Assembly (NCBI GenBank): GCA_029548585.1
Contig: JAKPNC010000153.1
Coordinates: 1 to 14,102, forward strand
From: a bacterium
GTDB lineage: Bacteria; Ratteibacteria; UBA8468; B48-G9; JAFGKM01
Reading direction: 5' to 3'
Length of the DNA stretch: 14,102 nt
Part shown: positions 1-6,973 of the stretch, piece after piece
How the letters are laid out: every line of letters begins with the position of its first letter
Position numbering within the stretch: the stretch's first letter is position 1
Notes under the pieces: model-generated
Seen by the model: the letters and a program-made list of their open reading frames with translations, nothing else
Told to the model about the DNA's origin: nothing
Databases searched by the model: none
Program-made: the position numbers and the translations under genes

Positions 1-561
1 GAAGAAATCATTGAACTATGCCGCTATTTTCATCTTGAACTCGGATTCAGGGGATGCAAACCCTACCATTTCGGGGATATGCCTTATAATGGCAGGGGAT
101 ATAACCCCTACTGGGAATTTGCCGACAGGCACAGTTTATACGGACTTCTGCATATCGACTCAAACAAGGCCGGCACCAATTGCGTTGAAGACCTTGCCGC
201 AAGATATCCCAATGCCACTTTTCTTATCGCCCATTCTTGTTCTCACTGGAAGTTCGTAAAGCTCGTTGCGGAATCAATACTGAAATATCCCAATATAATG
301 GCGGAGATTACTTATACAAGCGTTCCCAACGGCATTATTGAATGGTTGTGCCGCACGGTCGGCGCGGAACGCATCATTTTCGGCACGGATGCTTCCATGC
401 GCGATCCCAGGCCTCAACTGGGCTGGTGCATCCATACCCGGCTCGGCCTTGAAGAGAAAAAGAAAATACTTGCCGGGAATTTTGCAAAGATTTTAACGAA
501 AGCAAAATTGCCCGGGCACCGGTTGCCCCGTATAGTTGAAGAAGCGGCCGGAAACCGCTAA
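1..561 (+). CDS. Amidohydrolase family protein (metal-dependent, TIM barrel), 5'-truncated
   Basis: The reading frame is open from base 1, so the gene starts before the window; 186 C-terminal residues are visible. The protein looks like an amidohydrolase-2 type metal-dependent hydrolase or decarboxylase. Visible signs are a beta-strand ending in LLHIDSN (about residues 49-55), a metal-ligand-like His in LIAHSCSHW (75-83), the strand IIFGTDAS (125-132) whose Asp is the usual catalytic/metal Asp, and the typical C-terminal helix KKILAGNFAKIL (154-165). The N-terminal HxH metal motif, if present, lies outside the window, so activity cannot be confirmed. The substrate is unknown. The gene is convergent with argG and the two share four bases at their stop codons. 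The family call is fairly safe; a specific function would be a guess. Confidence 0.8.
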   Translation, partial: EEIIELCRYFHLELGFRGCKPYHFGDMPYNGRGYNPYWEFADRHSLYGLLHIDSNKAGTNCVEDLAARYPNATFLIAHSCSHWKFVKLVAESILKYPNIMAEITYTSVPNGIIEWLCRTVGAERIIFGTDASMRDPRPQLGWCIHTRLGLEEKKKILAGNFAKILTKAKLPGHRLPRIVEEAAGNR

Positions 562-572
562 ATCTTTTTCTT
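543..572. terminator. Possible bidirectional terminator between amidohydrolase gene and argG
   Basis: A 5-bp perfect stem AGCGG/CCGCT (543-547 with 555-559, loop 548-554) is followed on the plus strand by AAATCTTTTTCTT. On the minus strand the same stem is followed by the weaker TCTTC. It sits across the stops of two convergent, overlapping genes, where a shared terminator is expected. The stem is short, so this is only a candidate. Confidence 0.4.
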
Positions 573-1757
573 CCTCTCCCTTGCACCTTCGAGTTTTGAA
601 GGCAGTCCGAATATCTCAAGAAAGCCGTCCGAGGCCTTGTGGTCGAACATGTCCTTATCTGTGTAGGTTGCGAGGGTTTCGCTGTAAAGAGAGTAAGGCG
701 ATTTTCTTCCGACCACCGAACAGTTGCCGCGGTGGAGCTTTACCCTGACTTCTCCCGTGACGAATTCCTGGCTCTTATCCACGAATGAATCGAGGCAGTT
801 CTTGATGTGGGAGAACCACTGGCCGAAGTATACGAGCTGAGAATACCTCTGTGAAATGATCTTCTTGAACTCGTACATGTCTCTGGAGAAGACGAGTTTT
901 TCAAGCTCGTTGTGGGCTGCGTGGAGTATAACCGCGGCCGGGGCTTCGTATATCTCCCTGGATTTTATGCCTACAAGCCTGTCTTCTACCATGTCTATGC
1001 GCCCGATCCCGTGCTTTCCGCCGAGAAATGTGAGCTTTTCCACGAGATCCAGGGACGACACTTTTTTTCCGTCCAGCGCAACCGGGATGCCTTTATTAAA
1101 GGAGATGGTAATGTACTGAGGCGCTGCTGGCGCCTTGTCGGGAGATGAAGTTATCTGATAAGCGTCCTCGGGAGGTTCGTTCCAGGGATCTTCAAGGATG
1201 CCGCATTCCACGGATATCCCCCATAAATTCCAGTCAATGCTGTAAGGTTTCGCTCTTGTCACCGGGACAGGGATGTTGTATTTCTTTGCGTAGTCCATCT
1301 CTTCTTCCCTCGACTTGAACTCCCATTCTCTCAGGGGTGCGATGACCCTTATTTCGGGTGCGAGGTATCTGGTTGAGAGCTCGAACCTGACCTGGTCGTT
1401 ACCCTTCCCTGTGCATCCATGGGCCAGTGCGTCGGCCTTTTCCTTGATGGCGACTTTTACCATCCCTTCAGTTATAAGTGGACGGGAAAGTGCGGTTGCG
1501 AGCGGGTACTTGTCCTGGTAAACGGCCCCTGCCTTTAAGGAAGGCATTATGTAATCTTCGGCGAATTTCTTTCTCAGATCTTCGAAATAGAACCTGGAAG
1601 CCCCCGTCTTTATGGCTTTCTTTTCGAGCTTCACAGGGTCGTCTGTCTGGCCTACGTTAGACGTGTAGGCTATTATTTCGGCCTTGTACTTGTCCTTAAG
1701 CCACTGTATGGCTATCGACGTATCCAAACCTCCTGAATATGCAAGCACTATTTTCAT
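558..1757 (-). CDS. argG: Argininosuccinate synthase
   Basis: ArgG joins citrulline and aspartate with ATP to make argininosuccinate, the penultimate step of arginine synthesis, in the cytoplasm. The 399-residue length is normal for the family. The N-terminal PP-loop AYSGGLDTS (residues 6-14) binds ATP. The family signatures GCTGKGNDQVRFE and the later ISVECGILEDPWNEPP segment are intact. The ATG is preceded by a good Shine-Dalgarno (AGGAGA). The gene is last in the minus-strand string, 112 bases after the bactofilin-like gene, so it may be read through from upstream or have its own promoter. The stop TAG overlaps the stop of the convergent amidohydrolase gene. The acetyltransferase two genes upstream catalyses the first arginine step, so the arginine link in this cluster is plausible. 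Confidence 0.97.
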   Translation of the reverse strand: MKIVLAYSGGLDTSIAIQWLKDKYKAEIIAYTSNVGQTDDPVKLEKKAIKTGASRFYFEDLRKKFAEDYIMPSLKAGAVYQDKYPLATALSRPLITEGMVKVAIKEKADALAHGCTGKGNDQVRFELSTRYLAPEIRVIAPLREWEFKSREEEMDYAKKYNIPVPVTRAKPYSIDWNLWGISVECGILEDPWNEPPEDAYQITSSPDKAPAAPQYITISFNKGIPVALDGKKVSSLDLVEKLTFLGGKHGIGRIDMVEDRLVGIKSREIYEAPAAVILHAAHNELEKLVFSRDMYEFKKIISQRYSQLVYFGQWFSHIKNCLDSFVDKSQEFVTGEVRVKLHRGNCSVVGRKSPYSLYSETLATYTDKDMFDHKASDGFLEIFGLPSKLEGARERKKKI

Positions 1758-1796
1758 TATTCTCTCTCCTTTACCCTTTAAACCTTCCGTTAATCC

Positions 1797-1824
1797 GGGT
1801 GCGCCTTATCCTGCGCCCTTTTTT
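1797..1824 (+). terminator. Terminator-like hairpin on the strand opposite the argG leader
   Basis: On the plus strand, GGGTGCG (1797-1803) can pair with TGCGCCC (1812-1818), giving 7 bp with two G-U pairs and an 8-base loop. Six T residues follow at once (1819-1824). The intrinsic terminator shape is on the plus strand, yet no plus-strand gene lies directly upstream. On the minus strand it is only a hairpin in the argG leader, with an A-C mismatch and no U-tract. It may stop antisense transcription, or it may be chance. Confidence 0.3.
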
Positions 1825-1869
1825 GATTTCAGAGGCAAGGGCCTGTTCTTCCTGTTAAAGTCGTCACTT

Positions 1870-2991
1870 TCAAAGAATGCCTTCTTTCCTGAGCCTTTTC
1901 ACGAGTTTTATCCTGCCCATGAAGATTGCCCCGAATCCGGCAGGGATGGAAAGAAGGTTAAGAAATAACCTGGCCGTCGGATTCAGGGATACTGCAGTAA
2001 AAAGCAGTGTGCCGGTAAAAGCAGCCATTACCCATGGAAGGTTTCCTTTTTTCATCCTGCCGAAGATAAGACTTCCTATGTATATGGCCGGGAAAACCCT
2101 CGAAACATATATAAGTGACAGGAAGGATGATGTCACTATCAGTCCAAGGGGAGCTCCCACTATGGTGATGAATATGATCGGAATTGCAAGAAGTGTCGGT
2201 ATTATAAGAGCCAGCCCTCCCATGAAGCACTTGATAAAATTGTGACCCGAGATATATGTTGTCTGCTTGAAAAGGTTTGGGAAGAGCCATAGCATCAGAA
2301 GTACCGGGAAGAGGAGCGAAAAGAAAAGGTAAAGCTTCTTAAGCTTTTCAACGGGTGCTTTTTCCTTTATCCTGTCGGTGAAAGGCTTGTTCCAGGATAT
2401 TATTCCGGAGACCCTGATGTGTGACAGGTCCTTTTCTTCCGGAGAGCTGTAAGACAGGTCTCCCTTTATAACAGTATCCGGATCGAAGGAGATGTTATTC
2501 CCGTATATGACCATATCACCCCCGTATTTTCCCTTGATGTATATGTCCTTGCCCCAAAGGGCTGTCTTTCCTTTTATGTTTCCGTCCAGGTTTATCGTTT
2601 CCGCGCTTGCCCGTATGTTTCCGCCAAGGGACATCTTCAGGCGGAGATTCTTGCCGAAAGCAGTCATGTTTCCGTCGCCTCTGCCTTCCGCGAGGATGCT
2701 GTTTCCCACGAGAAAAAGGTCCTTGCGGGCCCGTCCGGAAAAATCGATCCTGATTCCTGCCCCGATGAAATCCCTGTATGAGTCAGTACTGGCCGACATC
2801 TTTCTTCCGATACCAATGAATTCCTTCAGGAGCGGCTGGCTTATGATTATCTCGTCGCCGAGTGTCAGGGTTTCCGCCCGGGCAGGCTTATCTATGTTTA
2901 TCCTGTCGCCAACCAGGATTTTTGATTCCGCCTTTTCCTGGAGCGCCAGTAAAGTGAAAAAGGAGACCAGGTAAAAAAATATTCTTTTCAT
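1870..2991 (-). CDS. Exported bactofilin-like beta-repeat domain fused to a multi-pass membrane domain
   Basis: The 373-residue protein starts with a signal peptide: KR, a hydrophobic stretch IFFYLVSFFTLLAL, and a likely cleavage near residue 23 (AES). Residues 24 to about 200 are rich in short beta segments with recurring small-residue turns (GDEI, GNSI, GGNI, LDGNI, GGDM, YGNNI), like the right-handed beta-solenoid of polymer-forming bactofilins. Residues about 220-360 hold roughly five hydrophobic membrane segments, and the C-terminus is basic (KLVKRLRKEG). This layout resembles 'polymer-forming cytoskeletal' membrane proteins of unknown function; no catalytic motif is seen. The ATG lies only 5 bases after the acetyltransferase stop and has no clear Shine-Dalgarno, so translation is probably coupled to the upstream gene. 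The architecture is well supported; the function is unknown. Confidence 0.75.
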   Translation of the reverse strand: MKRIFFYLVSFFTLLALQEKAESKILVGDRINIDKPARAETLTLGDEIIISQPLLKEFIGIGRKMSASTDSYRDFIGAGIRIDFSGRARKDLFLVGNSILAEGRGDGNMTAFGKNLRLKMSLGGNIRASAETINLDGNIKGKTALWGKDIYIKGKYGGDMVIYGNNISFDPDTVIKGDLSYSSPEEKDLSHIRVSGIISWNKPFTDRIKEKAPVEKLKKLYLFFSLLFPVLLMLWLFPNLFKQTTYISGHNFIKCFMGGLALIIPTLLAIPIIFITIVGAPLGLIVTSSFLSLIYVSRVFPAIYIGSLIFGRMKKGNLPWVMAAFTGTLLFTAVSLNPTARLFLNLLSIPAGFGAIFMGRIKLVKRLRKEGIL

Positions 2992-2996
2992 TTTTA

Positions 2997-3464
2997 TTAA
3001 AGTTCAAACTGCATTGCTATCTCGTCACACCTAGGGAATTTAGGACAGTTTATGCAGTCGGTCCATACCTTGTGGGGAAGCTTTGATTTTGATATCCTTG
3101 AGAAACCCATCTTTTCGAAGAAGCCGGGGACGTATGTGAGTACGAAAACCTTCTTGATTTCCAGTTTTTCCGCCTCTTCGAGGAGATGATTGATCAGTAT
3201 CCTGCCGTATCCCTTTTTATTCTGAGAGGGGGCAATGGCCACAGACCTTATCTCTCCCAGGTCTTTCCAGACTATCTTGAGAGCGCCGCAGCCGATTACT
3301 TTCCCGTCCTTCTCGAGGATTGAGAAGTTGCGAAGCCTTTCGTACACCATGTTTATGGATATTGGCAGCATGACGCCGTTTTCCGCATACTGATTGACGA
3401 GTTTTTTTATGTAATTTGAATCAGTTACCCGCGCTTTCCTCATCTTTATGTCTGGTTGAACCAT
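2997..3464 (-). CDS. argA: GNAT N-acetyltransferase, probable short-form N-acetylglutamate synthase
   Basis: This is a 155-residue single-domain GNAT protein. The acetyl-CoA-binding motif A is visible as VAIAPSQNKKGYG (residues 75-87), followed by the usual YVPGFFEKMGF strand-helix segment (111-121). The C-terminal tail with Cys137, Cys140 and Cys146 (DCINCPKFPRCDEIAM) is, from memory of the family, typical of the short N-acetylglutamate synthases of anaerobic bacteria. These acetylate glutamate to start arginine synthesis and lack the kinase-like domain of classical ArgA. Location upstream of argG fits. The start is supported by GGAGG six bases before the ATG; a second Met at residue 8 is less likely. 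An unrelated GNAT function cannot be excluded, so the symbol is tentative. Confidence 0.75.
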   Translation of the reverse strand: MVQPDIKMRKARVTDSNYIKKLVNQYAENGVMLPISINMVYERLRNFSILEKDGKVIGCGALKIVWKDLGEIRSVAIAPSQNKKGYGRILINHLLEEAEKLEIKKVFVLTYVPGFFEKMGFSRISKSKLPHKVWTDCINCPKFPRCDEIAMQFEL

Positions 3465-3477
3465 TTTATCCTCCGAT

Positions 3478-4089
3478 TCATGAGTGTATATAGACCTTTT
3501 TGCCTGAAACGCTGATACGTCCCTCCGAGATAAGTCGTATGGTCAGGGGGAATATTAAGTGTTCTTTCTCCTGGATTCTGTTGTGCAGGGTTTCAGGGGT
3601 GTCGTCTTTCATTACGGGCACAACCGACTGCATGATGATGGGACCTGAATCTATCTCATGTTCAACAAAATGGGTTGTGCACCCGGTGAACCTGACACCG
3701 TATTCAAGCGCCTGTTTCCAGCTTTCAAGGCCGGGGAAAGCCGGGAGCAGGGAAGGATGTATGTTTATGATTCTCCCCTCGAAGCTTGATATGAATTCTT
3801 TCTTGAGTATCCTCATGAAGCCGGCAAGGCATACAAGGTCGATTTCCTTTTGCCGCAGGGTTTCGATGAACGACTTTTCAGCGTGGGGTTCCATGAATGT
3901 CCTGTATCTTCCCGGATCAAGGAAGAAGTTTTCAATTCCTTCTTTCCGTGCTATGTCCAGGGCAGCGGAGGAAGGATTGTCGCTTAACACGATTCCAATC
4001 CTTATCGGAAGATTCCTGGCTCTTATGTAGTCTATTATGGCTTTCAGGTTGCTGCCCCTGCCCGAAGCAAGAACTCCTATCGTAAACAT
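3478..4089 (-). CDS. purN: Phosphoribosylglycinamide formyltransferase (GAR transformylase)
   Basis: PurN transfers a formyl group from 10-formyltetrahydrofolate to glycinamide ribonucleotide, the third step of purine synthesis. The 203 residues are the usual length. The phosphate-binding loop VLASGRGSNL (residues 6-15) is intact. The catalytic triad is present as Asn109 and His111 in INIHPSLLP and Asp147 in EIDSGPI. The ATG has a GGGAG Shine-Dalgarno eight bases upstream. The first 13 bases overlap the end of the merR-like gene, so the two are almost certainly co-transcribed and translationally coupled. The purine step purA is also in this window but in a separate transcription unit. Confidence 0.96.
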   Translation of the reverse strand: MFTIGVLASGRGSNLKAIIDYIRARNLPIRIGIVLSDNPSSAALDIARKEGIENFFLDPGRYRTFMEPHAEKSFIETLRQKEIDLVCLAGFMRILKKEFISSFEGRIINIHPSLLPAFPGLESWKQALEYGVRFTGCTTHFVEHEIDSGPIIMQSVVPVMKDDTPETLHNRIQEKEHLIFPLTIRLISEGRISVSGKKVYIHS

Positions 4090-4397
4090 TTTTTAAGCTC
4101 CCGGACTTCCCTCAAAACCGACTTGAGAAAGTTTTTGTTGGACTGTAAAAGCTGTCTTGGACTCTCTTCCCTCAATTCCTTCTTGGCGCCGCGTATGCTG
4201 AATCCCCTGTCGTATACGAGTGATTTTATGTGCCTGATCGTTGAAGCGTCCCGTTCAGTGTATAACCTGTTCCCCTTGCCGTCCCTGATGGGTTTTATGC
4301 AGGTGAATTCCTTCTCCCAGTACCTCAGTATGTGGGCGGGAAGGCTTACCATCCTGCTTAAATCCCCTATGTAATAGAATTTTTTCTTTTCCATCAT
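4077..4397 (-). CDS. Small MerR-family DNA-binding protein
   Basis: The 106-residue protein has the MerR winged helix-turn-helix. YYIGDLSRMVSLPAHILRYW (residues 8-27) matches the MerR helix-turn-helix plus the conserved R-Y-W/Y-E. NRLYTERDASTIRHIKSLVYDRGFSI is the wing and second helix. The C-terminal 35 or so residues are charged and helical (RELKKCLR end), suited to the antiparallel dimer coiled coil. There is no effector-binding domain and no clustered metal-binding cysteines. The start overlaps the gpsA stop as ATGA, and the stop lies within the beginning of purN. It sits between phospholipid and purine genes and may autoregulate this operon. The target and the signal cannot be read from the sequence. 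Confidence 0.85.
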   Translation of the reverse strand: MMEKKKFYYIGDLSRMVSLPAHILRYWEKEFTCIKPIRDGKGNRLYTERDASTIRHIKSLVYDRGFSIRGAKKELREESPRQLLQSNKNFLKSVLREVRELKKCLR

Positions 4398-5383
4398 TCG
4401 TCTTTCAGCTGCCTGTCCATGAGACTTCTTATTTCATCGAGCGGATCCCTGTCCCTGAAGATTATGTTGTATATGGCCCCGGTTATTGGCATTTCAACAG
4501 ATTCCTTCCTGCTTATGCGGTAAAAGGCTTCCGTGGCCGGTATGCCTTCGATAACCGTCCTGGTTCTTGAAAGGTACTCTTTCTTTCCCTCTTTTACGAT
4601 GGCCTGGCCGAAAGACCTGTTCCTGCTGTCCATGCTGAAGGATGTCGTGATAAGGTCGCCTATGCCTGAAAGCCCCCGGAATGTTTTTTCACGGGCGCCG
4701 AGCGCCAAACCGATGTTTATCATTTCGTTGAGAGCCCTTGCGAGGTATGCCGCCTTTGTATTGACTCCCAGTTCCAGTCCGTCAATGATACCGGCACCCA
4801 CGGCAAGGACATTTTTGAAAGCTCCACCTATCTCAACGCCCTTTATGTCCGTGCTTGAATATATGCGGAACATCCGGGGGTCGAAGAGATCCTGGAAGAT
4901 CCTGGCCAGCCGCCTGTTCCTGGTTGCAATGACCGCGGCCGAAGGTTTCCCCGAAGCTATCTCCCTGGCAATGGTGGGGCCCGAAAGCGAGCCGCATACC
5001 GTTTCACTTCCAAGTTCCTCTGTCAGTACTTCGGACATGGTTTTGCATGATTGGATCTCTATGCCTTTCGTAGCTATTACAAACGGCATCTCCTTTCCAA
5101 TCTTTCTTATGCCTGAAACGGCTTTTCTGAAATAGACCGACCTGAGCGCTATCAACCCTATCTCTGAATTGCCAATGGCCTCTTCCATGGACCCTGTGAT
5201 ATGAATGGCCGGCGGGAGTGAAAAACCGGGGAAGTACAGGGTGTTCTGCCTTTCCTTCAGGAGAATTTCGCAGGTCTCCGGAAGAGGCTCCCAAAGTATT
5301 ACTTCGTTGCCGGCCTTTTCAAGGAGTATTGAAAGGGTTATTCCCCAGCCTCCCGCTCCCAGGACGACTATTTTTTTTGCCAT
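4394..5383 (-). CDS. gpsA: NAD(P)-dependent glycerol-3-phosphate dehydrogenase
   Basis: GpsA reduces dihydroxyacetone phosphate to sn-glycerol-3-phosphate, the backbone for phospholipids. The 329 residues are typical. The N-terminal Rossmann motif is GAGGWG (residues 9-14). Other signatures are SGPTIAREIASGKPSA (134-149) and the substrate/catalytic block GGAFKNVLAVGAGIIDG (186-202), in which Lys190 is the expected catalytic lysine. Next come the conserved NTKAA (208-212) and the GLSGIGDLITT region. A modest AAGGT Shine-Dalgarno precedes the ATG. The start overlaps the end of plsY by 16 bases and the stop overlaps the merR-like start. The neighbour PlsY consumes the product, so the pair forms a functional unit. 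Confidence 0.97.
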   Translation of the reverse strand: MAKKIVVLGAGGWGITLSILLEKAGNEVILWEPLPETCEILLKERQNTLYFPGFSLPPAIHITGSMEEAIGNSEIGLIALRSVYFRKAVSGIRKIGKEMPFVIATKGIEIQSCKTMSEVLTEELGSETVCGSLSGPTIAREIASGKPSAAVIATRNRRLARIFQDLFDPRMFRIYSSTDIKGVEIGGAFKNVLAVGAGIIDGLELGVNTKAAYLARALNEMINIGLALGAREKTFRGLSGIGDLITTSFSMDSRNRSFGQAIVKEGKKEYLSRTRTVIEGIPATEAFYRISRKESVEMPITGAIYNIIFRDRDPLDEIRSLMDRQLKDE

Positions 5384-5970
5384 TTCATCGTTACCTTGTT
5401 TTCAGTGCCGTTAATAATCCTTTTGATATTTCCCCTGTGGCTGAAGAGTATGAGGCCGCAAATGATTATTCCTGATACCGTGTAAGCCGGGGTTTTGTCA
5501 AAGAGGCGTATGAATAGCGGGAGGGCGAGAGAAGCGCATATTGAACCTGCGGAAACGTAGCGGGTGGCAAGGAATACCGCTATCCAGACCATGAGGGACA
5601 TGAGGGCGGGCATGGGGAAGAGCCCTGATATCACCCCGAAGCTCGTTGCAACCCCTTTGCCTCCCCGGCCCCTGAGAAAGATGGAGAAGTTGTGTCCGAT
5701 AACCGACAGCAATCCTGTAAGTATGGCCTGGAAAGGGTTGAACCCGAAGAAATGGGTGGCAAAGTAGACGGGCAGGAATCCCTTTAACATGTCAAGGATG
5801 AATACTGAAAGAGCGACAGGCGCCCCTGCCACCCTGTAAACATTGGTCGCGCCTATGTTCCCGCTGCCATGCTTTCTGACATCTTTACCAGTAAAAAGCA
5901 TGCACAGGATATAACCCCACGGTATACTGCCCGACAAGTACCCGGCAACGAAAAGAAGAATTTCTGCCAC
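5368..5970 (-). CDS. plsY: Acyl-phosphate:glycerol-3-phosphate acyltransferase
   Basis: PlsY is an inner-membrane enzyme that moves an acyl group from acyl-phosphate to glycerol-3-phosphate to make lysophosphatidate. The 200-residue length and hydrophobic profile (about five membrane helices) fit. The three conserved loops are visible: GSIPWGY near residues 14-20, HGSGNIGATNVYR near 35-47, and GHNFSIFLRGRGGKGVATSFG near 92-112, the last containing the phosphate-binding GRGGKG. The start codon is GTG (complement at 5968-5970), four bases after the corrinoid-protein stop, with only a weak Shine-Dalgarno. This suggests coupled translation. The gene overlaps gpsA by 16 bases. Confidence 0.96.
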   Translation of the reverse strand: MAEILLFVAGYLSGSIPWGYILCMLFTGKDVRKHGSGNIGATNVYRVAGAPVALSVFILDMLKGFLPVYFATHFFGFNPFQAILTGLLSVIGHNFSIFLRGRGGKGVATSFGVISGLFPMPALMSLMVWIAVFLATRYVSAGSICASLALPLFIRLFDKTPAYTVSGIIICGLILFSHRGNIKRIINGTENKVTMKWQKK

Positions 5971-5974
5971 GATT

Positions 5975-6610
5975 TTATATCTTCAATAGTTCTTTTGCCT
6001 TGTCAACTGCGGAGGCGGCGTCCGGGGCGTATCCGTCAGCTCCTATCTCGTCTGCAAAACTCTGGGTTATGGGTGCTCCTCCGATTACAACTTTCACGCT
6101 GTTTCGAACTCCGGCTTCGTTCATCTTTGACATCACATCTTTCATGGCAACCATGGTGGTTGTCAGAAGGGCCGACATTCCAATAAGGTCGGCTCCATTT
6201 CTTGCCGCTTCGACAAATTTCGAGGCATCAACGTCTATACCGAGATCTTCCACCTCGAAACCTGCGCCTTTCCACATCATCACGACAAGATTTTTTCCTA
6301 TATCGTGCAGGTCGCCCTTTACTGTGCCTATCGCCACTTTTGCCAAGGGCTTTATGCCTGCCTGTATTATCATAGGTTCAAGTATTTCCATTCCCGAGCT
6401 CATGGCTCTGGCGGCTATGAGCACCTCAGGGACGTAAAACTCGTTGTTCTTGAATTTTGTGCCCACCACCATCATGCCTGCTATGAGCCCTTCTCTCAGG
6501 ATCTGGCCCACATCCACTTGTTCCTGGAGAGCTTTATCAACGCATTCCTTGGTTTTAGGTGCGTTACCTGCTATTACATTTTCCTTGATAGACTGAAGAA
6601 TGTCTGCCAT
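5975..6610 (-). CDS. Methyltransferase-type corrinoid (cobalamin-binding) protein
   Basis: The 211-residue protein has the two-domain form of MtaC/MtbC/MttC-like corrinoid proteins. A helical cap is at about residues 1-88, followed by a Rossmann-like B12 domain. The B12 motif is complete: Asp100-x-His102-x-x-Gly105 (DLHDIG), the Ser of SALLT at 146, and the GG pair at 177-178. His102 would be the lower axial cobalt ligand. Such proteins shuttle methyl groups between a substrate-specific methyltransferase and a second methyltransferase, but no methyltransferase gene lies nearby. A G-rich Shine-Dalgarno (GGGGGGAT) precedes the ATG. It is first in the minus-strand gene string and ends 4 bases before plsY. 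The substrate (methanol, methylamines, methoxyaromatics or other) cannot be told from this protein. Confidence 0.92.
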   Translation of the reverse strand: MADILQSIKENVIAGNAPKTKECVDKALQEQVDVGQILREGLIAGMMVVGTKFKNNEFYVPEVLIAARAMSSGMEILEPMIIQAGIKPLAKVAIGTVKGDLHDIGKNLVVMMWKGAGFEVEDLGIDVDASKFVEAARNGADLIGMSALLTTTMVAMKDVMSKMNEAGVRNSVKVVIGGAPITQSFADEIGADGYAPDAASAVDKAKELLKI

Positions 6611-6667
6611 TTGAAATCCCCCCTTATTTCTGTAAGGTCAGGCGAAAAGAAGCAAGGCTTCCATTTA

Positions 6668-6695
6668 TTGTCAAAATTATAAAAGATAGTATAAT
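6668..6695 (+). promoter_or_regulatory. Sigma-70-type promoter for tRNA-Val
   Basis: TTGTCA at 6668-6673 and a perfect TATAAT at 6690-6695 are separated by 16 bases, a near-consensus housekeeping promoter. Transcription would start near 6702, about 40 bases before the tRNA. The surrounding DNA is A/T-rich, as expected for a stable-RNA promoter. Confidence 0.75.
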
Positions 6696-6720
6696 ATAAC
6701 ATGTTTGCAGAAAAAAGCAA
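6669..6720 (-). promoter_or_regulatory. Possible divergent promoter elements for the corrinoid protein-plsY-gpsA operon
   Basis: On the minus strand there is a perfect TATAAT (complement of 6676-6681) without a good -35. There is also a perfect TTGACA (complement of 6669-6674) without a good -10, and a weak TTGCTT-N18-TATTAT pair (6720-6715 and 6696-6691). One of these probably drives the minus-strand operon, overlapping the tRNA promoter, but I cannot decide which. Confidence 0.3.
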
Positions 6721-6742
6721 GTTAAAGAGAGGAAAGGCACAG

Positions 6743-6815
6743 GGGCGGTTAGCTCAGTGGCAAGAGCGCTACCCTTACAAGGTAGATGCCGCAGGTTCAA
6801 GTCCTGCACCGCCCA
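6743..6815 (+). tRNA. tRNA-Val (anticodon UAC)
   Basis: A full cloverleaf can be folded by eye. The acceptor stem is GGGCGGT (6743-6749) with ACCGCCC (6808-6814), and the discriminator is A (6815). The D stem is GCTC/GAGC. The anticodon stem is CTACC/GGTAG with loop CTTACAA, giving anticodon TAC at 6776-6778 (valine, codon GUA). The T stem is GCAGG/CCTGC with loop TTCAAGT. CCA is not encoded (ACT follows the acceptor stem), so it must be added after transcription. A strong promoter lies upstream. No intrinsic terminator with a T-run is evident directly downstream. Confidence 0.97.
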
Positions 6816-6893
6816 CTGTTTTAATAAGCGAACCCATAATTGGAAATTGGAGAAGGTGTCTGAAGAGACTTGAACCGAGGCATCCAAAGGGTA
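6795..6893 (+). repeat. Direct repeat copy 1 (tRNA-Val 3' end plus 78 bp of flank)
   Basis: These 99 bases begin at the last T-stem base of the tRNA and run 78 bases past its end. They recur at 6991-7089, offset by 196 bases, with a single difference (G at 6865, A at 7061). The difference falls in the loop of a small hairpin, GTCT-GAAG-AGAC against GTCT-GAAA-AGAC, so the stem is kept in both copies. Confidence 0.95.
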
Positions 6894-6894
6894 A

Positions 6895-6969
6895 GAGGGA
6901 AAAGGATTTTCCCTCGGGTATTCCGTTTTGGGGGGAGAATTCAGGAAGGGGGGAGCGCCCCCTCCTGAA
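6895..6969. other. Two strong hairpins in the spacer between the repeat copies
   Basis: The first hairpin is a perfect 9-bp stem GAGGGAAAA/TTTTCCCTC (6895-6903 with 6907-6915) with a 3-base loop. The second pairs TTCAGGA plus GGGGG with CCCCC plus TCCTGAA (arms 6940-6952 and 6958-6969), a 12-bp stem with one bulged A at 6947 and a 5-base loop. Neither is followed by a T-run, so neither is a normal intrinsic terminator. They could be RNA-processing or recombination structures. Confidence 0.6.
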
Positions 6970-6973
6970 GAGC

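Noticed and set aside
1758..1869. Possible small gene in the gap before argG
   Set aside because: No frame with a start and ribosome site was seen. The short plus-strand frame crossing it is antisense to its neighbours.
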